From Codonopsis lanceolata (lineage: Eukaryota > Streptophyta > Magnoliopsida > Asterales > Campanulaceae): 64,000 nt of DNA. The notes under the pieces were generated by a model. That model was given only the letters and a program-made list of their open reading frames with translations, searched no databases and was not told where the DNA came from. The stretch's first letter is position 1; every line of letters starts with the position of its first letter. Location of the stretch: NCBI GenBank assembly GCA_013146195.2, contig CM028380.1, forward strand, positions 86,430,049 through 86,494,048, given 5' to 3'. The position numbers and the translations under genes were made by a program. Below are positions 10,317 to 22,317 of the stretch, piece by piece.

Positions 10317-12587
10317 AGGATGTGATAAAATCTATCAGGTACAAACCGATTTTGTAAGAAAAAAATGGTAAATAAAAAATATTACTATGAGAATTGAGGA
10401 GTTTAAATTAATTGAAACATGTCTAAATCAAATATGATAAAATCTACATGAAAATAAAAAAAAAACTTTTACCATGAAAATTTGGAGTACTAATCAATTG
10501 AAACACGTTAAAATCAAATGTAATAAAATCTATTTGGTATTAACCGATTTTGACAACAAAAATTGGTAAAAAGAAAGAAAAAGAAAAGGTTTTATCATGT
10601 ATAAAGGAGACACCAGTTTTAAAATCTATTAGACTTTAATTTTTGGTAGAAAAAAAAAAGAATTTATATAGATATATTTAGTACCATACGAATTGTTTTA
10701 AAGGAGGCACCGGTTTTAAAATCTATCAGACTTTAATAGTTTTAATCAATTGAAACACGTTTAAATCAAATGTGATAAAATCTATCCGCAAATAAAAAAC
10801 TTTTACCATGAAAATTTGAAGTACTAATCAAGTGAAACACGTTAAAATCAAATGTGATAAAATTTATCTGATATTAACCGAGTTTGACAACAAAAAATGG
10901 TAAAAAAACTATTACCATATATAAAGGAGACATCTGTTTTAAAATCTATAAGATTTTAATTTTTGGCAGGAAAAAAAAATTTATATAGATATATTTAGTA
11001 CCATATGCATGGTTTTAATAGTTTTTGTTTTATTTGCAAAAATTGTTTAGAATAAGATGATTTTCTAAATTTGTAATAAATAATTAATTTTTTTAATTAA
11101 AATAATTTTTTTTTAAAAAAGGTAAATATTCAAAATTGATCATGTAGTCATGTAATTGAAAGATTAAAATCTATGAAAATTGATAAAATCTATCTGCAAA
11201 AAAAAAATTACCATAAAAATTTGGAGTTCTAATCAAGTGAAACACGTTTAAATCAAATGTTATAAAATATATTCGGTATTAACCGATTTTGGCAGTAAAA
11301 AATGGTAAAAACAAAAAACAAAAAATCTTTTACCATGTATAAAAGAGGCATCAGTTTTAAAATCTATCCGGTTTTATTTTTTGGTATGAAAAAAAAATAT
11401 AAACTTCTATAGAAGGTAACATGTGGAAGCACATAATTCTTTTAATTTAAAACTTTAAGCGTACAACAGAAACTCGTCATGTGGTAGCAACGACTTCTGT
11501 TTTAATAATAGTTAATAGATAATTAATAGATTAGTAACTAATAATTAATAATTATATATTAGTAGAAGAACAAATAACATAGAATTATCCTGTGGATAAT
11601 TTGTATAAATTAAAAATTATGAAAATAAAAAGAGATGGAAATAGAAGAGTTTTAATAAAATTAAACTTGTATAAATTTTATAAGATAAAATCTAGTTTAA
11701 TTAAGCAATACTTGAAAAAAAAAAGAACAAAATCCTAGATCTCTATCATAAATTTTCTCATAAAACTATATCCTAAATTTGTTTTATCTTATCAAATTAG
11801 TTTTAGTTATAGTTAAGAAAAAAAAGGAGAGAGAAAAAATGGTTAACTACTTGATAATGTTATAAAATCTACTTGATAAACTACAAATGTGATAAAATTT
11901 ATCATAAACTAACTGTAAACTTTTATCAGTAACTTCTTATTTATATCGTAAACTAATTAATTTTGGCAGAAAAAAAAGAATTTTTTTTACAATTCATAGA
12001 GAGTGACACGTGGAAGGATAAAATTCCTTAAAAAATTAATCATTAATTTAATAGAAAGCCTCCACGTGGCAGCATTGGCTTCTGTTTTAGTTATAGTTAA
12101 TGATAATTATAGATAGATAATTAATAGATTAATAATTAATAAATATAGATTAGTAGAACAAATAACATAGAATTATCCCGTAGATAATTTGTATAAATTA
12201 AACATTATGAAAATGAAAAGAGATGGAAGTTGAAGAGTTTCAGTCAAATTAAACTTGTATAAATTACATAGGATAAAATCTATTTTAATTAAGCGATATT
12301 TGAAAACAATAAAAACAAAATCCTAAATATCTATCATAAATTTTCTAGTAAAACTATATCATAAATATTTTTTATCTAATCAAATTAGTTTTAAGAATTT
12401 TATCTTATCTAATTAAATTTAGAATTTTTATCTTAAACTAATCGATTTTGAAAAAAGAAAAAAACTAATACCATTTCGAAGGCGACACGTGGTAGCACAA
12501 AAATCTCTTTAAAACTTTTAGTTTTTCACAGAAAGCCGCCACGTAGCAGCAGTGGCTTCTGTTTTAGTAATACTTATAGATTAGAAT
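10317..12587. repeat. AT-rich, internally repetitive region
   Basis: There is no gene. Degenerate repeats include aatcaaatgtgataaaatctat (near 10430, 10510, 10770, 10850, 11250) and gttttaaaatctat (near 10616, 10708, 10937, 11354). A longer tandem unit starts at about 11413, 12000 and 12478. Each copy opens with a gnnacatgtgg/gacacgtgg motif followed about 70 bp on by (c)acgtggcagca..gcttctgtttta. It could be the long terminal region of an unrecognised element. Confidence 0.5.
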
Positions 12588-12651
12588 GTGTTAGCAACCG
12601 GTAGTTCACGTCCTGAGCTTGGCCAAGGTAGGGAAGATTTGGGGCGTGACA
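12588..12651 (-). repeat. LTR end fragment
   Basis: On the minus strand the fragment begins TGTCACGCCCC, a start shared by many plant Ty3/gypsy LTRs. It continues for about 60 bases of higher GC content than its surroundings and then breaks off into AT-rich DNA. Confidence 0.35.
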
Positions 12652-13154
12652 AATCATTTAACATAGAAACAAGGGAAAAGGAAGTATAGAGCTTGATTTC
12701 TAAATTATCTCTCTACAAAAAATCTAAAAAAAAAGTTGATGGATGAACAACGAATAGTTCAGGACCTTAGAAGTGAATTGGCAGAGAAATCATCAACCAT
12801 AGAAGCAAAGGTCAAGGAATTAGAGATCCTGAGATCTCAATTGTCTCTCTACCAAAATTCTGAAAAATGAGTCGATGGATCAACAAAGAATATTGCAGGA
12901 ACTCAGAAGTGAATTGACAGAGAAATCATCAACCGTAGAAGCCAAGGAAAAAGAAATAGAAAGCATGAGATCTAAGTTGATTTTTTTTTTTTGGAAAAGG
13001 CAGCGGAAATGCTAAGAATATAAACACAAATTCCAGAGTCTCCTTCGATTGAATTACAATTAAGGATACTTAAAACATAAACTGTGAATGAAGCTCTCGA
13101 AAAGAAAATATCAACAATGGAAGAAGAATTTGAAATGCTAAAAGCTGAACTGCT

Positions 13155-13192
<38 letters not shown>

Positions 13193-13330
13193 GATCAAAC
13201 AAGAGAGATGATGAAACTGGACGAAACAGTTTAGACCATTGTAGAAGTGGTAATTAGCTTATCAAAGGATGCAGGCACAACAAATAGTGAAGAAACATAA
13301 CAGAGGATGAAGCTCCTCAACACAAAATAT
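12652..13330 (+). pseudogene. Coiled-coil protein pseudogene with a ~136-bp internal repeat
   Basis: Two consecutive units (about 12735 and 12871, offset 136 bp) encode the same heptad-like stretch: QRI.Q.LRSEL.EKSST.EAK.KE. Stops separate the units, one being the TGA at the end of NSEK. A third stretch (about 13085-13190) reads EKKISTMEEEFEMLKAELLQ and runs into a (GA)15 repeat. A possible donor (GTATGT, about 13343) and acceptor (TTTATAG, ending 13440) would link it to the exon-like block at 13441-13540. I do not recognise a family beyond coiled coil. Its position between transposon parts suggests an accessory or captured gene of the MULE-like element. Confidence 0.5.
13159..13188 (+). repeat. 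(GA)n microsatellite
   Basis: About fifteen GA units lie inside the coiled-coil pseudogene, where they extend an Arg-Glu run. Confidence 0.9.
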
Positions 13331-13415
13331 GTTGGAGAACAATGTATGTTTCTAACATTATACAGTTGTTTCCAAATTCCAACTTTCTTCTAGTGGTTAT
13401 TACGTTTATGCAAAT

Positions 13416-14548
13416 GATAACTTATTTTCCTTGTTTATAGCACATTGATGTCTTGGGTAATAACTTTGGAGAAAGAACTAGGAAAGTTAATTCCGATCAA
13501 GGAAAAATTTGCAACACTATTTAATAGTGGTTGCTGGGTAAGAAATATACTAAGGGCTTGTTTGGTAGTCACAAGGATAAACATATTATTAATCTCATAT
13601 TATTAGTGCCCTCACTATTAATCCTTATTTGTATATCAGAGGTAGTTTTAAGATTACAAATGTTAATCCCAATTTTTTTTAGTAAGGGCGCTAATAATAA
13701 CACCCACCCCCTTGGTATTAATAGTAAGGGGATAATGACTTTATTTGGATAACTCGTGCTATTAATCGCGACCATCTATTGCGTACCAAACATCAGACAA
13801 CTCGACTTATTAATCATATATGGCCTTAATCCTGGCTACCAAACGACACCTAATTTTTTAATGTATAACATTTTTAATTGATTACTAATATATATATAAT
13901 TGTTATTTAGATGTACGTGGCAAGGTAGAAATGAAGTAATCTTTTGTAATAGAAAGTTAGATGATGAGTAGACAATTATTAGATGAATATATTTGATTAC
14001 ATTTCTTTAAATTTCTGAAAAATATACTGTAAGGAAATTACTTTGGTCATGATACAACACAATGAATGACTATTGAATTTATGCATTGCATCCTAAATCT
14101 CTACATTGTTTTAAAATCGAGGTAGAAAAAAGGAATGTTCACAAGAAATACTGATGCATGATTGATAAACTACGATGCATAAATGAATAATATTACTACA
14201 AAGATCAGAAAACACAGATTAATCATACACATACTGATGCACAGTTGTAATAATTAATTGACCATCAACATTGAACAAGTTATGCATTGGATTAAAAAAC
14301 ACATGCATTCAATTTTAATTACCTACTAAGAATTTCAAATCGGTGCCTCACATTTCTAATTCTCTGCATCTTTTTTGTTTGATATTTAATTATTGAGTTA
14401 TTATATTTTTGAAGTGTTTATTTTAATTAATTATTTGTTTTTCCTTTCTTGGTATTGACTTTGATTAATTATTATTGCTACATCTTTCATTGAAATGTTA
14501 TTTTGGAGATTATGCTTTAATTGGTTTTTAGGGTTTATATGAATTATT
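13416..14548 (+). mobile_element. Arm of a decayed DNA transposon, inverted relative to 1-1075
   Basis: The sequence gataacttattttccttg at 13416 begins a stretch that is the reverse complement of 1-1075. It includes an exon-like block (13441-13540, open, ending TGCTGG before GTAAG). Compared with the copy at 1-1075 it carries a 297-bp Tourist insertion and a deletion of roughly 150 bp after ggcaaggtagaaa (about 13930). The homology ends at about 14548, exactly where the LTR-like segment of copy B starts. Confidence 0.6.
13554..13850. mobile_element. Tourist-like MITE (PIF/Harbinger superfamily)
   Basis: The element is 297 bp. Its terminal inverted repeats read GGGCTTGTTTGGTAG and GGTGTCGTTTGGTAG. 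A TAA target-site duplication lies at 13551-13553 and 13851-13853. The paralogous arm at 1-1075 has the empty site with a single TAA, which proves insertion. There is no coding capacity, so it depends on a PIF/Harbinger transposase elsewhere. Confidence 0.9.
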
Positions 14549-15228
14549 AATCTATTAGGATTGTGTGCTCTTGTAACACAAGTCATATGTGTCGTTTGTC
14601 TTGCTTCTATGAGACACGACTGACCTAATTTATTAATGTAAGGAATCCTTCATATTTGGTAAGTCTATGTTTGATAAGTCCTTATTTATTGCAGTAACCT
14701 ACTAATCTTTTATGCTAAGTGGTTTTCTTATTCTACAAGGTTTCTAGGAAAATGATGCAAGTATAAATAAGAGGATACAAGGCTGTGAAGCTAAGAGACG
14801 ATACTGAGCATTTACTATACATAGATTGTTAAGAGAGAGAGAGAGAGAGAGAGATCGAAAAACTGCTGCTGCTCCTATACTAAATGTATTGCTGAATGAA
14901 GTTACATCGAAGTCTTCATTCATTCTGTTACCAACACTATTTTTTTGTGAACGCCTCATACTGTTTTGTTAAAAGCTATTAAGTGTATATCAGTCTAGGT
15001 AGTTTGAGGTGTTAGTATTATTCAGATCCATATCTACTGCATATAGAGTTTGTACATAAATTCCACTTTGTTAGTCTTTCGAATGTAATGAGCTTAAACA
15101 TATATTTTATTAATGAAATATTTTTAGCCATGAGGCTCGATCAATAAGTATTGTTGCTTATTGATCAAAAGGTATCTCTTGTGTTCAATTTTCGTTCTTT
15201 CTGTTTTGTTTTATTTTATTCCGCAACA
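14546..15228 (+). repeat. LTR-like segment (copy B)
   Basis: Counterpart of 6212-6888. It ends CCGCAACA followed by TTGATATC, and has a longer (GA)n run near 14829-14853. The segment starts exactly at the end of the 13416-14548 arm. Confidence 0.45.
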
Positions 15229-15629
15229 TTGATATCTCAATGAAGTCTTCAATAAACTCTTCATTGTAAGCTTCATTGACCGATCATATATTTTCATTTA
15301 TTTTCCATTTATTTCATTATTCGGTTTATCCTTGCTTTAATCACCTTCTTTCAAATTTAAAACCGATGCACAAAACATGAGTCCATTAAGAAATTTGCGA
15401 TGCATGAATAAACTATATTACTGGAAACATTAGAAACAACAAAACATCAAAATTGAAAAAAAAACATTAAAACAATATACTATATATTTGTAGAAACAAC
15501 CAAAACTTCAGTAACCTTGAAACAATAGAACTAATTTTTTTAATTAACATAAAAACTCAAAGTTCCAAAAAAAGGAACACAAAATTTCCATAAACACAAA
15601 AAGTTCAATAAGATCAAAACAATACAAAT

Positions 15630-17535
15630 CAATTTTGAATGGCATCACCTAGAGTTGTGGTTACAAAGCTTGTGACATTTACTACAAATCCTTTTCTTTT
15701 TTGCTTGTAGATTCACCAATTGAGGCAATCATATTCTTCTTAGGACGTCTAGCTAAACTCTTAGTTACTAGGGGCAAAATGGTCTCACCAATAGAAGTTC
15801 CCATAGCTCACACCTCTTAGTAGTCGGAATTGTCATCAAGTTTTCCTCGTAACACTTGACGTAATTACTTGTAAAAAAGTAATTATCAACCATATCCTCA
15901 ACCTTTTTTCTAAATCTTAAAATCGCAATAGCAGCGTGACAACATGAGAATCCTACAATCTTCCATTGATAGCATGAACATGTTCGATTTCACAAATCAA
16001 CCACTAGCTATACTTGTATTCGATAAAACCTCGTATGTGGAATTATATCCAACTTGGACCAGCCACGTGATCTTAACCTTAGTATACTCAACCCACTTTT
16101 ATCCATCTTCGGACATAATATTTTGGTTCATTATCTTCCAATGCTAAGTATATCAACAAACCAATTCATGATTTTGATCTAATGCAATCGGCCATGTGAG
16201 TAATAAAAAGGGCCCGAGCATCTAAAATCCATTTATTAAACGATTCAATAGCATTTGAGGTCAATTTTGCATACCTCTTCTCATGGGATTAATGTGCAAT
16301 AGCCACACGCTCAAATGGAAGATTGACCAAAAAATCACAAGCAATCTGACCACCTTTTCTTTTAAATATTTCAAGCTTCTCATTGAACAATCTGACATTT
16401 GGTGCATATGCACAATCCTTAAGCCTTGCACACATATTGCTGCGGAATGAGCTCAAATAGCATTTACCTTTATTTATATATGTCTCTCAAATTACGATAC
16501 AAGTACACCAAACAGAAAAAATGTTTCACTGAACTACCAAAAACATCGGGAATTGCTTTCTTTTATTTTTGAAAGAAACCAAAATCAATTCTCCTGATTT
16601 TTTGCGCTTACAACCGCGAATGCAAGCGGGAACATGCCTATATTAAAATAATATAATGATTCAAATAACAACATTAAAACTGCGATGCATCAAATTATAA
16701 ATCCCAACGCATCTTATTGTAATGACGTACAACTCAATTAAATTTTGATGCATGGATTTAGATTCTGATGCATCCTGTTTTACTCTAAATGAATGCATTT
16801 ACTAAATTGTGATGCATGAATTTTCATTCTGATGCATCTACTATTACATTATAAAACTTTCACCCAAACTACAAAATGAAAATAATTGAAGGTACCTTGA
16901 TTTCCATCCTTGGCAGTGGTAGACAAAATGGTTCCCTTAAATAATATAGGACGACAATACTTGAAATCACACACACCCGAAAATGAAAAAAAAAACAACC
17001 GACTGAAACATTTTGAAACAACATCCGACTCAACAGGAGCAAAGCTACCAGGATTACTAATATGTAACAGTTTAACATACCAATGCAATTCCTAAAAAGA
17101 TTCTTCGTAACCACAAAAAATATTCGTACGAGCAGTCTCAACGCTCCTTATATGGCATTGATATAACCTACCACATCATGATATATCAATGTCATAACGG
17201 GTCATAATATGATTAATTACATCAGATGGGGAATAACTTGGCCGATTAAGAACATTTTCAATTATCAAGTTCACAACAACACCATAGCACATCCTTCTGG
17301 AATTACAAGCTACAATCTTCGATGAAACATGACAACTATGTGCAAGGTTGCACTTGTAAATGGATACATAATTATCAACAATTGAGATACATGCCTTGAC
17401 AAACTAACTGCAAGGATCACTGAATTTTTTTGCACATTCAACACTAATTCTCTTATGAGTGTTTTTACAAAAACAAAATAAAATCCAATCTTGAAGGAAT
17501 ACTTTATAAGATTCTTATGAAATTCTTCCATTTCA
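15630..17535 (-). pseudogene. MULE (MuDR-type) transposase pseudogene, copy B
   Basis: The domain order is as in copy A. The catalytic start (CRPILF..GTILSTTAKDGNQ) is followed by an intron at 16895-16638 with GT/AG ends that resumes MFPLAFAVVSA in frame. A stretch absent from copy A then reads AIPDVFGSSVKHFFC..YLYRNLRD. This corresponds to the MULE region with a C-x2-H motif, here with Tyr in place of His. The SN-ESF-KW block, the SWIM finger and the C-terminal zinc knuckle follow towards 15630. Frameshifts and stops remain, so no active transposase is expected. Confidence 0.8.
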
Positions 17536-18780
17536 TCTTTAAAGATTTACCCATGCCCAATAATAAGAGGTGACCAACTAGATGTTAAAAGATCATTTCA
17601 AGATTGCGTAAGGCGTATGTCATAACATGGGACACTGTCATTGTCACTTTTCAAAGTTACAAAACTCACAAACTTACTTTGATGAGCTGACGATGCATCG
17701 AAACTACAAAAGGATGCATCGCGATTGGACTTCGTTGAATCCTGATTAGAGAATAATGCATCGCAACTATGTTGGGCTGCATCGCATCGTAAATTATGTG
17801 CATCCTTTTGTGCTTAGCCTGATTCAAAACATTCATCACGAACCTTAAACATTAGAGATTTCAATTATATCAATGGGTATAACACTAACTAATAACTCCC
17901 GCCAACCAAGCCATGTTTTTGCAATCTTCATCATTCGATAAACAACAATTGACATGAGATCCCACGTAATGTTTAAAACTTAAATTACCCGATTCAACAT
18001 TGAAATATTTACCTATTATGGATTGAACCAAATCATTAAAACAAAAATTATCTGGAACTTTAAAACAAGAGTATCTCTCCTAAATTTAAGCAAAAACATA
18101 ACGGGCTTATCCATTGAATGTAGAAGAATGTCGATTGGAAAATAAAAGAAACACATATTAAAATGATATGAGATTATCGATTTGATGCAAAACTCCTCTA
18201 TTCAAATATGAACGTGCACGAATAATAAATAGAAAATAATAGTTGCGTATGGCAACTGGACGAAAAGACCTTGACGGATGGAGGGGTCGTTTTAGTAAGA
18301 AAAAAACAAAAGTATTCTTTTGCGGTTAAAAAAAAAAAGATGATACTTCAGTAGTTACAAATTAATAAAAGGGGACTGACCTGTAATTATTCCAAGTTTT
18401 TAACCGTTCCGCTCCTCTGTTTTTTTTATAAGTGGAAAAATATACTTTTGGAGGTAAAAAGACGACTTTGTCATTAATGAACGAGACAGACACTAAGAAT
18501 CCATTTGTGCATCGCGATGCACCACTTTTGTCCATCGCGATGCATCAATTTGGGCATATTTACGGAAATCAAGTAATTTTGCATCACGGTATACCAATTT
18601 GTCTATCACGATAATTCAATTTGTTTATTTTTACAGAAATCAATCAATCTATTTATATTCAATCTATTTGAATCATACTATGATTACAATATTAAGTAAA
18701 ATAAGGAAACTTTGAATACATATTTACAGAAGTCAATCGATCAATTTATATTCAATCTATTTGAATCATACCATAATTAC
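17536..18780. other. MULE non-coding region, copy B
   Basis: Counterpart of 9076-10316, with gcatcgcgatgca motifs near 17700-17780 and 18510-18545. There is no gene. Confidence 0.4.
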
Positions 18781-19190
18781 AATACTAAGCAAATAAGGAA
18801 ACTTTGACTACATATTTACGGAAATCAAACAATCAATCAATATATAAGTGAGTGCTGCCTTAATTCAATATAAATGAAAATAAGGAAATTTTGACTACAA
18901 ATATAATTACTCGTTTACAAATGACTACCTTAATTGGATTTTATTTCGCACATCACGATGCAAAATCGATGATACAGAAAATAAATTGGACTTGTGATGC
19001 ACAAATTGGATTCAATTTGTGTATTGCGATGCAAAATAGATGCATGGACTAGTACTTTGCGTGAGCGTGTTTGATTCATTAATAGTATCGTTATGAGTTT
19101 GCCACTAAAAGTATCTCTTTCCAATTTTTAAAAAAACATAGTGGACTGGAGCGGTTTAAAATTTTGGAAAAGGGACCGACCTGAATTTCC
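18370..19190. repeat. Diverged inverted repeat, possible MULE terminal structure
   Basis: The block around 18395-18540 (aaccgttccgctcc, ttttttataagtgg, cattaatgaacgagacag) recurs as a diverged reverse complement at about 19000-19160. The two arms face each other with about 450 bp of AT-rich DNA between them. They may be the terminal inverted repeats of a short MULE derivative or of the right end of copy B. No TSD was identified. Confidence 0.4.
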
Positions 19191-19199
19191 CACATTACT

Positions 19200-19814
19200 C
19201 TCGTTCCAAGCACAAACAACCAATACTCTTTCTAGTTAATGTTATGGGTACTTGAAAAGTACCAAATTTTTTGCGTCAAATGACGAGTCACATGATGTGG
19301 CCAAAAACAAAATGAAAAATCAAAATTAATGTACCACATCCGGTGACACGCCATTTGATATTAAAATTTAGATTAAATAAAGATTTGATTTCACTTTTTT
19401 TTGTTTAATAAATGAAAACGAAAAAAATACTAGCAATATAATAAAAAATTCAAAAGAAACATTATGATGAAATTTCATCACACTACACTAAAATTAGTTT
19501 TAAGGAAAATTCTTAATAAGATGGCAAGAGCCATCTTTAGACTCAAAAGAAAAAAATTGAAAAATGTAGTAGTCAAACATGGCAATAATATTACAAACAT
19601 GGGTAATATACGACTCCACATCATCTATCCCACTCCGTGTCATATCGCCTATCTCATTTAATCACAGTTGTACATTTTCCTTGTTATTTTACTTGATCTT
19701 CTTTTTACAAGAAAACATACAATGCTGAGAGTCAATGAGACATAAAATGTGATAGAGGATGAGATAGACGATTTGAAGACGTAATATATTAATATAATGG
19801 AGTAATTATGTATA
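19200..19814. other. AT-rich intergenic DNA
   Basis: No gene, repeat boundary or regulatory element can be supported here. Confidence 0.5.
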
Positions 19815-20063
19815 TATGTAGCTAGAGGTGGCAAATGGGCGGGCATAGACGGGCATGGACGGGTATGGACGGGTGTGGGCTGATCCAAATGGGGGGCGAG
19901 CTTAAATGGGTGGGGCAAGTAAGTACTTATTTAATATCATGAGCATATATGAGCGGGTACTAAATAAGCATGAGCGCCCATTTACTCATTAGCATGCACT
20001 TATCAAATAAATTCAAAAATTACAAAAAAATAATTTCATTTAACAAAACTTATCAAAAATTAC

Positions 20064-20074
<11 letters not shown>

Positions 20075-20134
<60 letters not shown>
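20075..20134. repeat. (TA)n microsatellite
   Basis: About 30 TA units inside the hAT element. Confidence 0.95.
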
Positions 20135-20141
<7 letters not shown>

Positions 20142-20376
20142 TTACAACCACAATAATTGGAAAACGCCAACATTTTTGGTAACATTTTAACATCTGTCAT
20201 CATTTCCAATGCAATCAAATTTCTAAAAAGAACTTTACATGACATGTTAGTGTTGGCAGAATCACTAGTAATATCAAAACAAGAACATATTTTCACTTTT
20301 GCCGTATGTTAATTTAAATAAAATACTCTCTTAGTTCCATAATTTTTACGTCAAATCGATTGTTTTTAAATGGAAA

Positions 20377-20380
<4 letters not shown>

Positions 20381-20424
<44 letters not shown>
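20381..20424. repeat. (AT)n microsatellite
   Basis: About 22 AT units followed by a T run, also inside the hAT element. Confidence 0.95.
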
Positions 20425-20432
<8 letters not shown>

Positions 20433-20913
20433 TTCATAATCAGAAAATACGTAATTGAATGCATATAAAAAGTAATATGATATCGGAAAAATATAGATCA
20501 ATTTTTTATTCTTAAAAAATAACGGTTACTCCCACCATTGCTAACTATTTCTTTGGTTTTGAAAACCAAACCAGAAGAACAAGTAGTAGCCTTACATATC
20601 TCTCTCTAGTTTCTTTCTCTACTACCCTCACACACTCTCTGTCTTAATAAATGGTTATTGATAGAAATGTAAATATATAGAGAGAAACAACTTTGGATTA
20701 TCAGATATACAGAAAAAAAATTGATCGTGAGAGTGAGAGGTAAAAATGTGGGCGTCAATTTGTGCCCATATTATGCCCATAAAACTTAATGGTCTAAGTG
20801 GGCATGCCCATTTATGCCCAAATTAAAATTTAAGTGTGCCTATACTCATATTTTAGTGGGCGGTTTAGACGGACATATGAGTATGGGTAAAATTTTCCAC
20901 CACTATATGTAGC

Positions 20914-22317
20914 TTTGGTTTGGGGCGGAGACGGGTTAAACCGAAACCAACCCGCTCTTTTAGGAGCGGAGCATATCATTATAGGTTTTGGATCGGGTTT
21001 ATGTGTTAATATTAATAGGTGAAATGTCACACCGCCACGTGGTCATCAGAATGAGCTACTATCCCTATCCACAATATAATTTTCATGCGCATGGAATTGA
21101 GGTAGAAGAAGAAAAAAGCTTTTACACCGGTAAGAATACGTGGTAATTAGTGGCGGATTTAGAAATATGCTTAAGCGATGTCTAAAATTTTAACTATTAT
21201 TAAAAGTACCGTTGCACCTCGTGGTACGGGGCTTACACCAATTCAAATTTCTGAAAATTTTTGTTTAAAAAATATCTCATTATTTCCTTAAAAGATAAAA
21301 CCACTAACACGTTGAAGAGATGAAAAACCTTAAACTAATGATAATTTATTATATTAAAATATTTTTAAAAACATCACACACAAATCGTAAGTAAATTCCT
21401 TAAATTATTAAATCACACACAAGTAAATGAGATGAGTAACAAATTGTTAAACTAATTTTTTAAAAAAACACAAAACCCCCTAATTTTATAAGCTAAAAAC
21501 TTCTCAAAGAAACCCAACATAATCTATATATAAATATATTTAAAATTGGTGAGGAAGCTTGAGGGTGTGACACCTCACATTATTTTGTTAAAGTTGCATT
21601 CTCAAGCTTCCTAACAAATGCGTCTTTTCAAATTCAACCTAAAATGATTTGTTTGTTATTATCTAATAACTATACTTAATTATAAATTTACAATAGCTAT
21701 AACATGGGGTATTAATCTCTTCTACATAAAATTCATAATCCTTCCTATAAGACTCATACTATTACCAATTGTAGAAGTGTTTTAGCTATTGGCTCAAGAA
21801 CTCAAAAAGTTTCATATATATTGTGTGTTTAAGTTGACAAAAATCATATCTTTTTTAACATCGTCTTTTCCATGTCTCTCCCCCGGCCTTTCTTTTTCAT
21901 TCTCACATGCGGTAACTTCATCATCTCATTTACTTCTTTTTCATTCATCAAATGGAGAGAGATTTAAAGCTAGATCCAAAAAGATCACTGATGGGCGATG
22001 ACATTGGTTGAATCCGACATATTTGAACAATAAACTAAAGATATTGAAGTGAATTTCAATTCTTTTAGGTCAACGTCTCAAACATCTTATGTTGGGACCT
22101 TATTAGAGATTCATCTTTTATACTTTTAAAAGTTTATGAAGCTGTTATCATGACACCCAAAAGTGATAGTGATACGGTAAGACCCCTATTAAGCTATTTG
22201 GGTGATAGAATTTTGATTTTGGTTTTAATGTATGGTTATTACAAAATTGTTTAATTTTTGTTTCGTTTTCAACCTTTTGGATATTGACCCTCACGATTTG
22301 TTTTACTTTATAATTAT
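20914..22317. other. Intergenic DNA without recognised gene
   Basis: A small GC-richer remnant lies at about 20925-21010 (gggcggagacggg, gatcgggttta). At about 21149 the string tagtggcggatttagaaat resembles the start of many plant hAT-like elements, but no matching end was found. The rest is AT-rich with short meaningless ORFs. Confidence 0.45.

Larger units (their letters stand above)
14546..18780 (-). mobile_element. Composite repeat copy B: LTR-like segment plus decayed MULE
   Basis: Direct repeat of 6212-10316 and the better preserved of the two. It contains the LTR-like segment (14546-15228) and a minus-strand MULE transposase pseudogene (about 17535-15630). A ~125-bp coding stretch at about 16456-16582 is kept here but deleted in copy A. 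Matching sequence continues past the point where A ends. Both copies share the LTR-MULE junction, so they descend from one composite locus. Confidence 0.7.
19823..20905. mobile_element. Non-autonomous hAT element with exact 8-bp TSD
   Basis: The element is 1083 bp, with ends TAGAGGTGGCAAA and, as reverse complement, TAGTGGTGGAAAA. The 8-bp duplication TATGTAGC flanks it at 19815-19822 and 20906-20913, diagnostic of the hAT superfamily. The subterminal regions are packed with gggcatggac and tgcccat repeats in opposing orientation, as expected for transposase-binding sites. The interior is AT-rich with two (TA)n tracts and encodes nothing. Confidence 0.9.

Noticed and set aside
12652..13540. 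Ulp1-type protease captured by a MULE
   Set aside because: The context would fit, but no His-Asp-Cys motif or clear domain is visible; only coiled coil and an unknown exon can be supported.
20075..20182. TA-repeat ORFs with Tyr-Ile runs
   Set aside because: They are translations of a microsatellite, not proteins.
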